From contig NZ_JACVEG010000014.1 of NCBI RefSeq assembly GCF_014596725.1, positions 313-64,312 on the forward strand: DNA of 64,000 bases, read 5' to 3'. The stretch is from Vibrio sp. Y2-5 (GTDB lineage: Bacteria > Pseudomonadota > Gammaproteobacteria > Enterobacterales > Vibrionaceae). Below are positions 44,317-53,024 of the stretch, piece after piece (within the stretch, counting starts at the first letter, position 1; each line of letters opens with the position of its first letter). The translations under genes and the position numbers were made by a program. The notes beneath the pieces were generated by a model. It did not search any database and was not told the origin of the DNA. It saw only the letters and a list, made by a program, of their open reading frames with translations.

Positions 44317-44854
44317 TTTGTTTCTCCACAAAGGTTATCGGGTTATTAAGAACAGTCTAGCGCTGATAGACTAATGAATTAAATGAAACTTTAGCATTAG
44401 ATCTATGCGTTTTAGTCATGGTCTTTGTAAATAGTATTTTTGTAAAAACAGAGTATAGACCAAGCTTTTTAGTCGTTGAGACAAGGGGATATTTGATTTT
44501 TACTTTGTGAGTCCTTTCTCCGGAGCTATCGCTTATTTATGGAGAATGACTACATGGCATAAGCAATGCCTTGGTTAAAGAACTTCCAAATTGCAGAAAA
44601 AATCATCGCAAAAGATAAACAGGCTCTAACTATCATTAACAACTATTCTTTATGTTTGGAGTTGTTTAATAGATTTTTCTTATTGATTAAATCGGTTTAA
44701 AGAATGTGATCATATTTCAGGCTACTCATATACTCGTTGTTGAAATAACAAAGAGACATAAACCTATTTCGAAATAGAGAAAAATTAGCGTTTAGAGAAT
44801 AGGTTTGGGTGTAAAAACGACAGACAGAACTTCGCTTTGAAAGGAGCATGCTCA
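44317..44854 (+). promoter_or_regulatory. Intergenic region upstream of katG with inverted repeats
   Basis: This 538-base gap between acuI and katG has no convincing gene. It contains a perfect 14-base palindrome CTATTTCGAAATAG (44764-44777) and a flanking inverted pair AAACCTATT (44760-44768)/AATAGGTTT (44799-44807), both within 95 bases of the katG start and so in its probable leader. Upstream is A/T-rich. No clear OxyR tetranucleotide pattern was found. Confidence 0.4.
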
Positions 44855-47032
44855 ATGGATAAGAAAGATAACAACTCAGCAGGAAAATGCCCAGTGATGC
44901 ATGGTGGCATGACATCAACGGGCTCTTCGGTAATGGCTTGGTGGCCGAATGCTCTAAACTTGGACATCCTTCATCAGCACGATAAGAAAACTAACCCACT
45001 CGGTGAAGATTTTAATTACCGAGAAGAACTCAAGAAGCTTGATGTAGAAGCTTTGAAAAAAGACTTAACAGCATTAATGACAGACAGCCAAGAGTGGTGG
45101 CCAGCAGACTGGGGTCATTACGGCGGTTTGATGATTCGTATGGCATGGCACTCTGCGGGCAGCTACCGTACTGCGGATGGTCGCGGTGGCGCATCTACCG
45201 GCAACCAGCGTTTTGCTCCTCTCAACTCATGGCCAGATAACGCAAACTTAGATAAAGCGCGTCGTTTGCTATGGCCAATCAAGAGAAAATACGGCAACAA
45301 AATCAGTTGGGCTGACCTAATGATTCTGGCAGGTACCATCGCTTATGAATCAATGGGGTTGAAGACCTTTGGTTTTGCATTCGGTCGTGAAGACATCTGG
45401 CACCCAGAAAAAGACATTTACTGGGGTTCTGAAAAAGATTGGCTAGCGAAGAGTGGTGGTGAAGGTAGCCGTTATTCAGGTGAACGTGACCTAGAAAACC
45501 CGCTAGCAGCCGTAATGATGGGCTTAATTTATGTCAATCCAGAAGGTGTCGATGGTAGTCCTGACCCATTAAAAACTGCGGCTGACATGCGTGTGACGTT
45601 TGCTCGCATGGCGATGAATGACGAAGAAACCGTTGCCCTAACCGCTGGTGGTCATACTGTGGGTAAAGCTCACGGTAACGGCAAAGCTGAAAACTTAGGA
45701 CCAGATCCAGAAGGTGCTGATGTTGAAGAGCAAGGTCTTGGCTGGAACAACCATAAGTCTCGTGGTATCGGTCGCGATACCGTGACCAGTGGTATCGAAG
45801 GTGCTTGGACAAGTCACCCAACACAATGGGACAACGGCTTCTTCAAAATGCTTTTAGAGCACGAATGGAAGTTAACGAAGAGCCCTGCAGGTGCATGGCA
45901 ATATGAGCCAGTAGACATCGCAGAACAAGATAAACCTGTCGATGTTGAAGATCCGTCCATCCGTTACAACCCAATGATGACAGATGCGGACATGGCACTT
46001 AAAGTTGACCCAGAATACCGTAAGATTTCTGAGCGCTTCCACCAAGATCCAGCGTACTTTAACGAAGTGTTTGCTCGTGCTTGGTTCAAACTAACACACC
46101 GTGATTTAGGCCCGAAAACAAACTATGTCGGTCCAGATGTACCTGCAGAAGACTTGATTTGGCAAGACCCAATTCCAGCAGGCGTGACGGGTTACGATGT
46201 TGATGCAGTTAAAGCGAAAATTGCCGCAACTGACTTAACCGTTTCTGAGTTGGTTTCAACAGCATGGGATAGCGCCCGTACTTTCCGCAATTCAGACCTA
46301 CGTGGTGGTGCGAACGGTGCTCGTATTCGCCTTGCGCCACAAAACGCTTGGGAAGGTAACGAGCCAGAGCGTTTAACAAGAGTGCTTACTGAACTGACGA
46401 AGATTGCACAAGAGTTCGCAATTAGCATTGCAGATACTATTGTACTTGCAGGTAACGTCGGTATCGAAAAAGCGGTTAAAGCCGCAGGTTACGATTTTGC
46501 AGTGCCTTTTGCTGCGGGTCGTGGTGATGCAACGGCAGAACAAACCGATGCTGAGTCATTCGATGTGCTTGAACCTGTCGCAGACGGTTTCCGTAACTGG
46601 CAGAAGAAGCACTACACAGTAACTCCTGAAGAGATGTTACTTGACCGTGCTCAACTGCTTGGTTTGACCGCTCCTGAGATGACAGTACTTATTGGTGGTA
46701 TGCGTGTACTAGGGACTAACCATGGTGGTACTAAGCACGGCGTGTTTACTGACCGTGTAGGTACACTGACCAATGACTTCTTCGTTAACTTAACGGACAT
46801 GGCATTCACTTGGAAACCGACAGGCCGTAATTCTTACGACATCTGTGACCGTAAGACTGGCGAGGCGAAGTTCACCGCAACTCGTGCTGATCTAGTGTTT
46901 GGTTCAAACTCTATCTTGCGCTCTTACGCAGAAGTGTATGCTCAAGACGACAACCAAGAGAAGTTCGTAAAAGACTTTATCGCAGCTTGGACTAAAGTGA
47001 TGAACGCTGACCGTTTTGACCTTATTAAATAA
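44855..47032 (+). CDS. katG: Bifunctional catalase-peroxidase
   Basis: KatG destroys hydrogen peroxide by catalase and peroxidase activity with haem b. The 725-residue protein has the distal haem motif RMAWHSAGSYR with Trp98 and His99, the Tyr of LIYVNPEGVDG and a later Met that would form the Met-Tyr-Trp adduct, and the proximal region ALTAGGHTVGKAHG (His near 260). The second, inactive repeat domain follows. The ATG at 44855 has AAGGAG 8 bases upstream; the in-frame TTG at 44837 would include that ribosome site and is rejected. Single gene. Confidence 0.97.
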   Translation: MDKKDNNSAGKCPVMHGGMTSTGSSVMAWWPNALNLDILHQHDKKTNPLGEDFNYREELKKLDVEALKKDLTALMTDSQEWWPADWGHYGGLMIRMAWHSAGSYRTADGRGGASTGNQRFAPLNSWPDNANLDKARRLLWPIKRKYGNKISWADLMILAGTIAYESMGLKTFGFAFGREDIWHPEKDIYWGSEKDWLAKSGGEGSRYSGERDLENPLAAVMMGLIYVNPEGVDGSPDPLKTAADMRVTFARMAMNDEETVALTAGGHTVGKAHGNGKAENLGPDPEGADVEEQGLGWNNHKSRGIGRDTVTSGIEGAWTSHPTQWDNGFFKMLLEHEWKLTKSPAGAWQYEPVDIAEQDKPVDVEDPSIRYNPMMTDADMALKVDPEYRKISERFHQDPAYFNEVFARAWFKLTHRDLGPKTNYVGPDVPAEDLIWQDPIPAGVTGYDVDAVKAKIAATDLTVSELVSTAWDSARTFRNSDLRGGANGARIRLAPQNAWEGNEPERLTRVLTELTKIAQEFAISIADTIVLAGNVGIEKAVKAAGYDFAVPFAAGRGDATAEQTDAESFDVLEPVADGFRNWQKKHYTVTPEEMLLDRAQLLGLTAPEMTVLIGGMRVLGTNHGGTKHGVFTDRVGTLTNDFFVNLTDMAFTWKPTGRNSYDICDRKTGEAKFTATRADLVFGSNSILRSYAEVYAQDDNQEKFVKDFIAAWTKVMNADRFDLIK

Positions 47033-47054
47033 GGATTGAAACGTTAAGTTCAGT

Positions 47055-47090
47055 AAAAGCTCTTACCACTGGTAGGAGCTTTTCTTTTTG
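47055..47090 (+). terminator. Terminator after katG
   Basis: AAAAGCTCTTACC-act-GGTAGGAGCTTTT (47055-47083, one G-U pair) followed by CTTTTTG. Confidence 0.85.
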
Positions 47091-47110
47091 TGACAACACT
47101 AAAACGAAGC

Positions 47111-47145
47111 AAAAAAGAAAAGCCATCGACGTTCGATGGCTTTCG
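47111..47145 (-). terminator. Terminator of the ilv operon after ilvA
   Basis: AAAGCCATCGA...TCGATGGCTTT stem (47118-47143) with a T-run on the minus strand, 12 bases after the ilvA stop. Confidence 0.85.
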
Positions 47146-47156
47146 TATTGAGGTGG

Positions 47157-48689
47157 TTATTTCGCTAAGAAGAAACGGTAAGACGGGTTGTCGGTTTCGT
47201 CCTTGCAGCGATAGCCCAGCTCAACCAGATGAGCAGAGAAACGTTCTAAATCCGCTTGTTCAAGCTCGAAACCACAGAGCACGCGACCATAGTCAGCGCC
47301 GTGGTTACGGTAATTAAACAGGCTGATATTCCAATGCGTACCAAGCGTACTTAAGAATTTAAGTAGTGCGCCCGGATATTCAGGGAATTCGAAGCTGTAT
47401 AAACGCTCTTTCAATGGCTTTGATGGTTTACCACCAATCATATAGCGAGTGTGTAGTTTCGCCATTTCATCATCAGAGAGATCTTGAACAGGATAGCCGG
47501 AGTTACGCAATTCTTTGATGATCGATTGCAGTTCTTCCTGACCGCCCGCAAGACGAACACCGACGAAGATGTTTGCCAGCTCATCATCGCTATAACGATA
47601 GTTAAACTCAGTGACTGCACGGTTGCCGATAATTTGGCAGAACTTAAAGAACGCACCTTTTTGCTCTGGAATGGTGACCGCAAGTAAGCCTTCGCGTTTT
47701 TCACCCAATTCACAACGTTCAGAAACATAACGCAAACCATGGAAGTTGGTGTTAGCACCAGAAAGTACGGTCGCTAGTTTTTTATCTTTTAGTTGGTTTT
47801 TCTCGGCGAATCTTTTTAATCCGGCCAGCGCTAAAGCGCCAGAAGGTTCTGCAATTGCTCGAGTATCTTCAAAGATATCTTTCACTGCGGCACAGATTTC
47901 ATCACTGGAAACTGTGATATGACCGTCCAGATATTTCTGACAGAGACGGAAAGTTTCATCACCAATACGTTTTACCGCAACACCGTCTGCAAACATGCTG
48001 ACTTGGTCAAGCACTACGGGTTCACCAGCATCCAGAGCCGCTTTTAAACATGCTGAATCTTCAGGTTCTACCGCAATGACTTTGATTTCCGGCATCAGTT
48101 GTTTAACCAGTACCGCGACACCAGCCGCTAAACCGCCGCCGCCAACAGGAACAAAGATGTAATCAAGGTGACCGTTTTGTTGCAGCATCTCCATACCGAT
48201 AGTGCCTTGACCTGCGATGACCAATGGGTGGTCAAAAGGTGGCACAAAGGTATAACCGTTTTCTACCGATAGGCGTTCCGCTTCTGCTTTCGCTTCGTCA
48301 AAGTTGCTACCGTGCAGAATTACATTGCCGCCAAAACTGCGAACCGCTTCAACTTTGATGTCTGGCGTTGTACGTGGCATAACAATGGTAGTTCTGATAC
48401 CTAGCTTCGTTCCTGATAAAGCCATACCTTGAGCATGGTTACCCGCAGAGGCTGCGATAACACCTGCCGCTTTTTGCTCTTCAGTCAGATTCGCTACCAT
48501 ATTGTAAGCACCACGCAGTTTAAACGAGTGCACTGGCTGGCGGTCTTCACGCTTGATCTGCACTTGGTTACCGATACGCGTAGACAGACGTGGCATATCT
48601 TGAAGTGGGGTGACATTTGCCACTTCATAGACCGGAGCGCGAAGGACTTGGCGCAGATAATCTGCGCCAGTTTGTTGGGTTAAGGTCAT
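47157..48689 (-). CDS. ilvA: Biosynthetic threonine dehydratase
   Basis: IlvA deaminates threonine to 2-ketobutyrate, the first step of isoleucine synthesis, and is feedback-inhibited by isoleucine. The 510-residue protein has the PLP lysine in HSFKLRGAYNM (about 53-63), SAGNHAQGMAL (about 84), the glycine-rich PVGGGGLAAG (about 186) and two C-terminal ACT-like regulatory domains (about 325-500) that mark the biosynthetic rather than catabolic enzyme. It follows ilvD by 4 bases at the end of the operon. Confidence 0.96.
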   Translation of the reverse strand: MTLTQQTGADYLRQVLRAPVYEVANVTPLQDMPRLSTRIGNQVQIKREDRQPVHSFKLRGAYNMVANLTEEQKAAGVIAASAGNHAQGMALSGTKLGIRTTIVMPRTTPDIKVEAVRSFGGNVILHGSNFDEAKAEAERLSVENGYTFVPPFDHPLVIAGQGTIGMEMLQQNGHLDYIFVPVGGGGLAAGVAVLVKQLMPEIKVIAVEPEDSACLKAALDAGEPVVLDQVSMFADGVAVKRIGDETFRLCQKYLDGHITVSSDEICAAVKDIFEDTRAIAEPSGALALAGLKRFAEKNQLKDKKLATVLSGANTNFHGLRYVSERCELGEKREGLLAVTIPEQKGAFFKFCQIIGNRAVTEFNYRYSDDELANIFVGVRLAGGQEELQSIIKELRNSGYPVQDLSDDEMAKLHTRYMIGGKPSKPLKERLYSFEFPEYPGALLKFLSTLGTHWNISLFNYRNHGADYGRVLCGFELEQADLERFSAHLVELGYRCKDETDNPSYRFFLAK

Positions 48690-48693
48690 AAAG

Positions 48694-50535
48694 CTAGCCC
48701 TCTAGCTTAGATTTATCTCGCACCGCACCTTTGTCAGCACTGGTTGCCATGCTGGCATAAGCTTTTAGTGCAAAAGAAACTTCACGTTGACGATCAACTG
48801 GCTTCCAACCACGTTTCTCTTGTTCAGCGCGACGCTCTGCCAGCTCTTGTTCTGATACTTGTAGAGAAATAGTACGATTTGGAATGTCGATTGAGATAGT
48901 GTCGCCTGCTTTTACCAGACCGATAGTGCCACCGTTCGCCGCTTCAGGAGAAACGTGACCAATAGACAGACCAGAAGTACCACCTGAGAAACGGCCGTCA
49001 GTTAATAACGCACACTCTTTACCAAGCCCCATAGATTTCAGGTAAGTGGTTGGGTAAAGCATCTCTTGCATGCCCGGACCACCTTTAGGACCTTCGTAAC
49101 GGATAACGACCACGTCGCCAGATTTCACTTTGCCACCAAGAATGCCTTCAACCGCATCTTCCTGGCTTTCAAATACCACCGCTGGGCCTTCGAACTTAAG
49201 GATGCTCTCATCTACACCCGCAGTTTTAACGATACAGCCATCCAATGCGATGTTACCGCTAAGTACAGCTAGGCCACCGTCTTGGCTGAAAGCGTATTGT
49301 TTCTCACGAATACAACCATCTTTACGGTCAATGTCCAACGTGTCCCAACGGCAGTTTTGAGAGAAAGCTTTAGTAGTACGGATACCCGCAGGACCTGCAC
49401 GGAAAAAGTCTTTTACCGCGTCCGAGCTGGTTTGCATCACGTCGTATTGGTTAAGTTGTTCTTCCATGGTTAAACCAAGAACCGTGTTGGTTTTACTATG
49501 CAGTAACCCTGCACGGTTTAATTCACCCAGAATACCCATTACGCCACCAGCGCGGTGAACGTCTTCCATGTGGTATTTCTGAGTTGATGGCGCCACTTTA
49601 CACAGATGTGGAATTAAGCGAGACATGCGGTCGATATCGGTCATATCGAAGTCCACTTCACCTTCTTGAGCTGCAGCAAGCAAGTGAAGAACCGTGTTGG
49701 TTGAACCACCCATTGCGATATCTAACGCCATTGCGTTTTCGAACGCATCTTTGTTTGCAATATTGCGAGGCAGAGCAGTGACATCATCTTGCTCGTAGTA
49801 ACGCTTCGTCAGTTCAACAATACGACGACCCGCATTGATGAAGAGTTCTTTACGGTCTGCGTGCGTTGCAAGCATAGAACCGTTGCCTGGTTGAGAAAGG
49901 CCTAAAGCTTCTGTCAGACAGTTCATCGAGTTTGCGGTGAACATACCTGAACAAGAACCACAAGTAGGACATGCAGAACGTTCTATCTGCTCACTTTGCG
50001 TGTCAGAGACTTTAGGATCAGCACCTTGCATCATGGCATCAACAAGATCTAGCTTGATGATCTGGTCAGAAAGCTTGGTTTTACCCGCTTCCATCGGACC
50101 ACCAGAAACAAAAATCACCGGAATATTCAGGCGCATTGACGCCATGAGCATCCCCGGAGTGATTTTGTCACAGTTAGAAATACACACCATTGCATCCGCA
50201 CAGTGTGCATTCACCATGTATTCTACGGAGTCTGCGATAAGTTCACGAGAAGGCAATGAGTAAAGCATGCCGCCGTGACCCATTGCGATACCATCATCAA
50301 CTGCGATGGTGTTGAATTCTTTAGCGATGCCACCAGCAGCTTCAATTTCAGCTGCAACTAATTGACCTAAATCTTTTAGGTGAACGTGACCAGGAACGAA
50401 CTGAGTGAACGAGTTCACAACGGCGATAATAGGTTTACCGAAATCTTCTTCTTTGACGCCAGTTGCACGCCAAAGTGCGCGTGCTCCAGCCATGTTGCGT
50501 CCATGTGTTGTGGTGGCCGAACGGTATTTAGGCAT
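48694..50535 (-). CDS. ilvD: Dihydroxy-acid dehydratase
   Basis: IlvD dehydrates 2,3-dihydroxy acids to 2-keto acids in valine and isoleucine synthesis with an iron-sulfur cluster. The 613-residue protein shows SNCDKITPGMLMA (about 121), the cluster segment CPTCGSCSGMFTANSMNC (about 192-209) and DGRFSGGTSGLSIGHVSPEAA (about 491). It lies between ilvM and ilvA; in the usual order ilvE would precede it, but only 55 bases separate it from ilvM. Confidence 0.97.
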   Translation of the reverse strand: MPKYRSATTTHGRNMAGARALWRATGVKEEDFGKPIIAVVNSFTQFVPGHVHLKDLGQLVAAEIEAAGGIAKEFNTIAVDDGIAMGHGGMLYSLPSRELIADSVEYMVNAHCADAMVCISNCDKITPGMLMASMRLNIPVIFVSGGPMEAGKTKLSDQIIKLDLVDAMMQGADPKVSDTQSEQIERSACPTCGSCSGMFTANSMNCLTEALGLSQPGNGSMLATHADRKELFINAGRRIVELTKRYYEQDDVTALPRNIANKDAFENAMALDIAMGGSTNTVLHLLAAAQEGEVDFDMTDIDRMSRLIPHLCKVAPSTQKYHMEDVHRAGGVMGILGELNRAGLLHSKTNTVLGLTMEEQLNQYDVMQTSSDAVKDFFRAGPAGIRTTKAFSQNCRWDTLDIDRKDGCIREKQYAFSQDGGLAVLSGNIALDGCIVKTAGVDESILKFEGPAVVFESQEDAVEGILGGKVKSGDVVVIRYEGPKGGPGMQEMLYPTTYLKSMGLGKECALLTDGRFSGGTSGLSIGHVSPEAANGGTIGLVKAGDTISIDIPNRTISLQVSEQELAERRAEQEKRGWKPVDRQREVSFALKAYASMATSADKGAVRDKSKLEG

Positions 50536-50590
50536 GTTGTGTTTCCTTACCTTATTTCTTTATAAATTAGTGGCTTAAGAACGAATGGCT

Positions 50591-50875
50591 CTAAGCGCAA
50601 ATTTGTTGTTGTAAATTGTTGTTTGGCAGTTCGTCATTTCTGATGTTGGTTACATCAACCGTGCGAATATCCCATAATTTTTCAATTTGGTTCGTCAATG
50701 TCGTAATTGGTCTGTCGCTATCGACAATGATCTCTACACTGGCAACCTTACTTTCATGGTTTTGCGTCGCTGCTACTTGTTTAATGATGAAACCACGGTG
50801 GCGAATAACACGCAGAACACGCTCAAGTAGTACTGGTTTATCGTCTGCTTTGATGTCTAACAGATATCTTTGCAT
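50591..50875 (-). CDS. ilvM: Acetolactate synthase II small subunit
   Basis: A 94-residue ACT-domain regulatory subunit, partner of IlvG. It begins MQRYLLDIKADDKPVLLERVLRVIRHRGF, typical of IlvM, and ends in a polar tail. It follows ilvG by 12 bases. Confidence 0.93.
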   Translation of the reverse strand: MQRYLLDIKADDKPVLLERVLRVIRHRGFIIKQVAATQNHESKVASVEIIVDSDRPITTLTNQIEKLWDIRTVDVTNIRNDELPNNNLQQQICA

Positions 50876-50887
50876 GGTGAGCCTCTC

Positions 50888-52534
50888 TTAAGTGTTCTCT
50901 AACATGTCATTGTTGGATGCGCCAGGTGGTACCAGCGGCCATACGTTTTCTTCTTCATCAATTAAGACATGAAGTAGGTAAGCGGTTTTGCTTTCAAGCA
51001 TCTCTTTTAATGCGGGTTCAACTTCTTCTTTCTTAGTGATGGTTTTACCCGGAATATCGAACGCTTTTGCCAGCATGACGAAGTCTGGGTTGTCGTCTAG
51101 GATAGTTTCACTGTGGCGACCATCGAAGAATAGCGATTGCCATTGACGAACCATACCTAAACGTTGGTTGTTCAACAGTACCATCTTCACCGGAATTTTA
51201 CGGCGTTTCAGGGTGCCAAGTTCTTGGACGTTCATCATGAATGAACCGTCACCAGACACCAGAATCGATTGGTCTTCTGGACGAGCGACAGCCGCGCCCA
51301 TCGCCGCAGGTAAACCAAAGCCCATCGTGCCTAAACCCGCTGATGAGATGAAGTTTTGAGGCATACGTGGTTGAACATGCTGCGCCGCCCACATCTGGTG
51401 TTGACCTACATCGGTGGAGACAATTGAGCTATCTGGCATCATGTCAGACAGTTGCTTCAACAACAGTGGAGCATAAATAAGCTCGCCCGGATGGTCATAG
51501 CGCCACTTAAATCCACTGCGTAAGCTTTCACTGTGGTGAACCCAAGGTGCGATATCGTGGCTCAATTCTAGTTGAGGCAAGATAGCATTGATGTCACCAC
51601 GCAACGCTGCGTTAGCTTTGCGTAGTTTGTTGAATTCCGCTGCATCAATATCAATGTGAATGACTTTTGCGTGTGGAGCAAAGGTATCCAGCTTGCCAGT
51701 CACACGGTCATCAAAACGAGCACCCACAACGATCAACAAATCGCTTTCCTGAACGACTAGGTTAGCGGCTTTGGTGCCGTGCATACCCAACATGCCAAGG
51801 TAGTGCGGATCGTGGCGCTCGATGGTACCCAAGCCTTTTAGCGTGCTCACTGAAGGCATAGGATTCAAGCGCAAGAAGTTACGTACACAGTCGGTAGCAT
51901 GAGCCAGTTGAACACCACCGCCGACATACAAAACAGGACGTTTGCTTTCAGCCATCAGCTGTTGAGCTTTGACTAACTGCTGAGGGTCTACTTGAGGAAT
52001 CGCTGGCGGTGTAAAACTCGGAAGAGAAGTCACTGGCGCTTGACCAAGCTGCACATCTTTAGCGATATCAACGATAACAGGACCTGGGCGGCCAGTTTTA
52101 GCTACTTCAAATGCTTCTGCAAGCGTTGGAGCAAGCTCATTAATATCGGTAACAAGGTAGCTGTGTTTGGTACAAGAGAGAGACATACCTATCACATCCA
52201 TTTCTTGGAAAGCGTCAGTACCAATGTGAGAGCTGGCGACCTGACCTGTGATAGCAACGAGTGGAACGGAATCTAGAAAGGCATCGGCAAGGCCGGTTAC
52301 AAGGTTAGTGGCTCCAGGGCCTGATGTTGCCATACATACTGCTACGTCTTGAGTTGCTCTGGCCATACCGATGGCAGCCATTGCAGCACCTTGTTCGTGG
52401 CGACACAGTATGTGTTCTACTCCGCCATCATACAAAGCATCATAGATGGGCATTATTGCGCCACCCGGATAACCAAAAACGGTCTTGATACCCTGTTGTT
52501 TTAAAGCGGCTACGACTAGTTGCGCTCCCGTCAT
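50888..52534 (-). CDS. ilvG: Acetolactate synthase II large subunit, intact
   Basis: IlvG condenses pyruvate with pyruvate or 2-ketobutyrate using thiamine diphosphate. The 548-residue protein is uninterrupted: N-terminal FGYPGGAIMPIYDAL (about 20-34), catalytic Glu in CRHEQGAAMAAIG (about 45), FAD-domain RFDDRVTGKL (about 275) and the ThDP motif GDGSFMMNVQELGTLKRRKI (about 427). E. coli K-12 carries a frameshift in this gene; here it is full length. First enzyme gene after the ilvL attenuator. Confidence 0.97.
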   Translation of the reverse strand: MTGAQLVVAALKQQGIKTVFGYPGGAIMPIYDALYDGGVEHILCRHEQGAAMAAIGMARATQDVAVCMATSGPGATNLVTGLADAFLDSVPLVAITGQVASSHIGTDAFQEMDVIGMSLSCTKHSYLVTDINELAPTLAEAFEVAKTGRPGPVIVDIAKDVQLGQAPVTSLPSFTPPAIPQVDPQQLVKAQQLMAESKRPVLYVGGGVQLAHATDCVRNFLRLNPMPSVSTLKGLGTIERHDPHYLGMLGMHGTKAANLVVQESDLLIVVGARFDDRVTGKLDTFAPHAKVIHIDIDAAEFNKLRKANAALRGDINAILPQLELSHDIAPWVHHSESLRSGFKWRYDHPGELIYAPLLLKQLSDMMPDSSIVSTDVGQHQMWAAQHVQPRMPQNFISSAGLGTMGFGLPAAMGAAVARPEDQSILVSGDGSFMMNVQELGTLKRRKIPVKMVLLNNQRLGMVRQWQSLFFDGRHSETILDDNPDFVMLAKAFDIPGKTITKKEEVEPALKEMLESKTAYLLHVLIDEEENVWPLVPPGASNNDMLENT

Positions 52535-52680
52535 CGTATGCCTCCGTTATTGCGACTTGAATCGCTGTGATTGTTTGTTGTGTTGTGTTTGCACGTCATG
52601 TGCGCTCCCATTCTTCCTGACATATCAGATCAGGTATTAATCAGTATGTGCTTTTTATTCTGTCTAAGTATAAAAGTTGT

Positions 52681-52713
52681 AAAAAAGCCCCCGAACTTTT
52701 CAGTGCGGGGGCT
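52681..52713 (-). terminator. ilv operon attenuator
   Basis: AGCCCCCG...CGGGGGCT (52686-52713) followed on the minus strand by TTTTT, 17 bases after the ilvL stop and about 150 before ilvG. The end of the leader peptide coding part (GCGCGGGGAC) can pair with the C-rich arm as an alternative structure, the arrangement needed for ribosome-controlled attenuation. Confidence 0.88.
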
Positions 52714-52729
52714 TTTTGAATCTTGGCAA

Positions 52730-52819
52730 TTATTTTACGCCTGCAAGTCCCCGCGCGGTCTTAATAATGACCACGATAATCAGGGTAATCAGAGAGTTAA
52801 AGCGGGCGTTCAAATTCAT
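52730..52819 (-). CDS. ilvL: ilv operon leader peptide
   Basis: A 29-codon ORF whose product contains a run of branched-chain residues (LITLIIVVII, residues 9-19 region) ahead of KTARGLAGVK. Ribosome stalling at these codons when charged Ile, Val or Leu tRNA is short would favour the antiterminator and expression of ilvGMDA. The identification rests on position before the attenuator and composition; the amino acid sequence itself differs from E. coli IlvL. Confidence 0.85.
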   Translation of the reverse strand: MNLNARFNSLITLIIVVIIKTARGLAGVK

Positions 52820-53024
52820 TATTTGCTCTAAAAAATCGTTTTAATAGTATGCGCAATTGTTTGCGTCTCTAGTGGTAACATACATCTCCGTTACATGACA
52901 AGCAAAAACTCATTCTTTTTTCACATTCTAGTTTTGTGTTGCCACGATATATAACAATTGCCACTAGCCGATAGAAGGCTTGATTGGCTGCTGAGTGATT
53001 GTTAATCAAAGAATAAGGGAAAAA

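Noticed and set aside
44613..44656. OxyR-like tetranucleotide spacing upstream of katG
   Set aside because: Spacing of ATAA/CTAA/TAAC/CTTT fits 4-7-4-7-4 but the third block has no match to ATAG, so it is likely chance.
47090..47317. Rightward 75-codon open frame after katG
   Set aside because: It runs through the ilvA terminator and antisense to ilvA.
50888..52534. Frameshift in ilvG as in E. coli K-12
   Set aside because: The frame is continuous over 548 codons with all ThDP and FAD motifs.
52571..52831. Rightward 86-codon open frame
   Set aside because: It lies antisense to ilvL and the ilv attenuator, whose structure explains the sequence.
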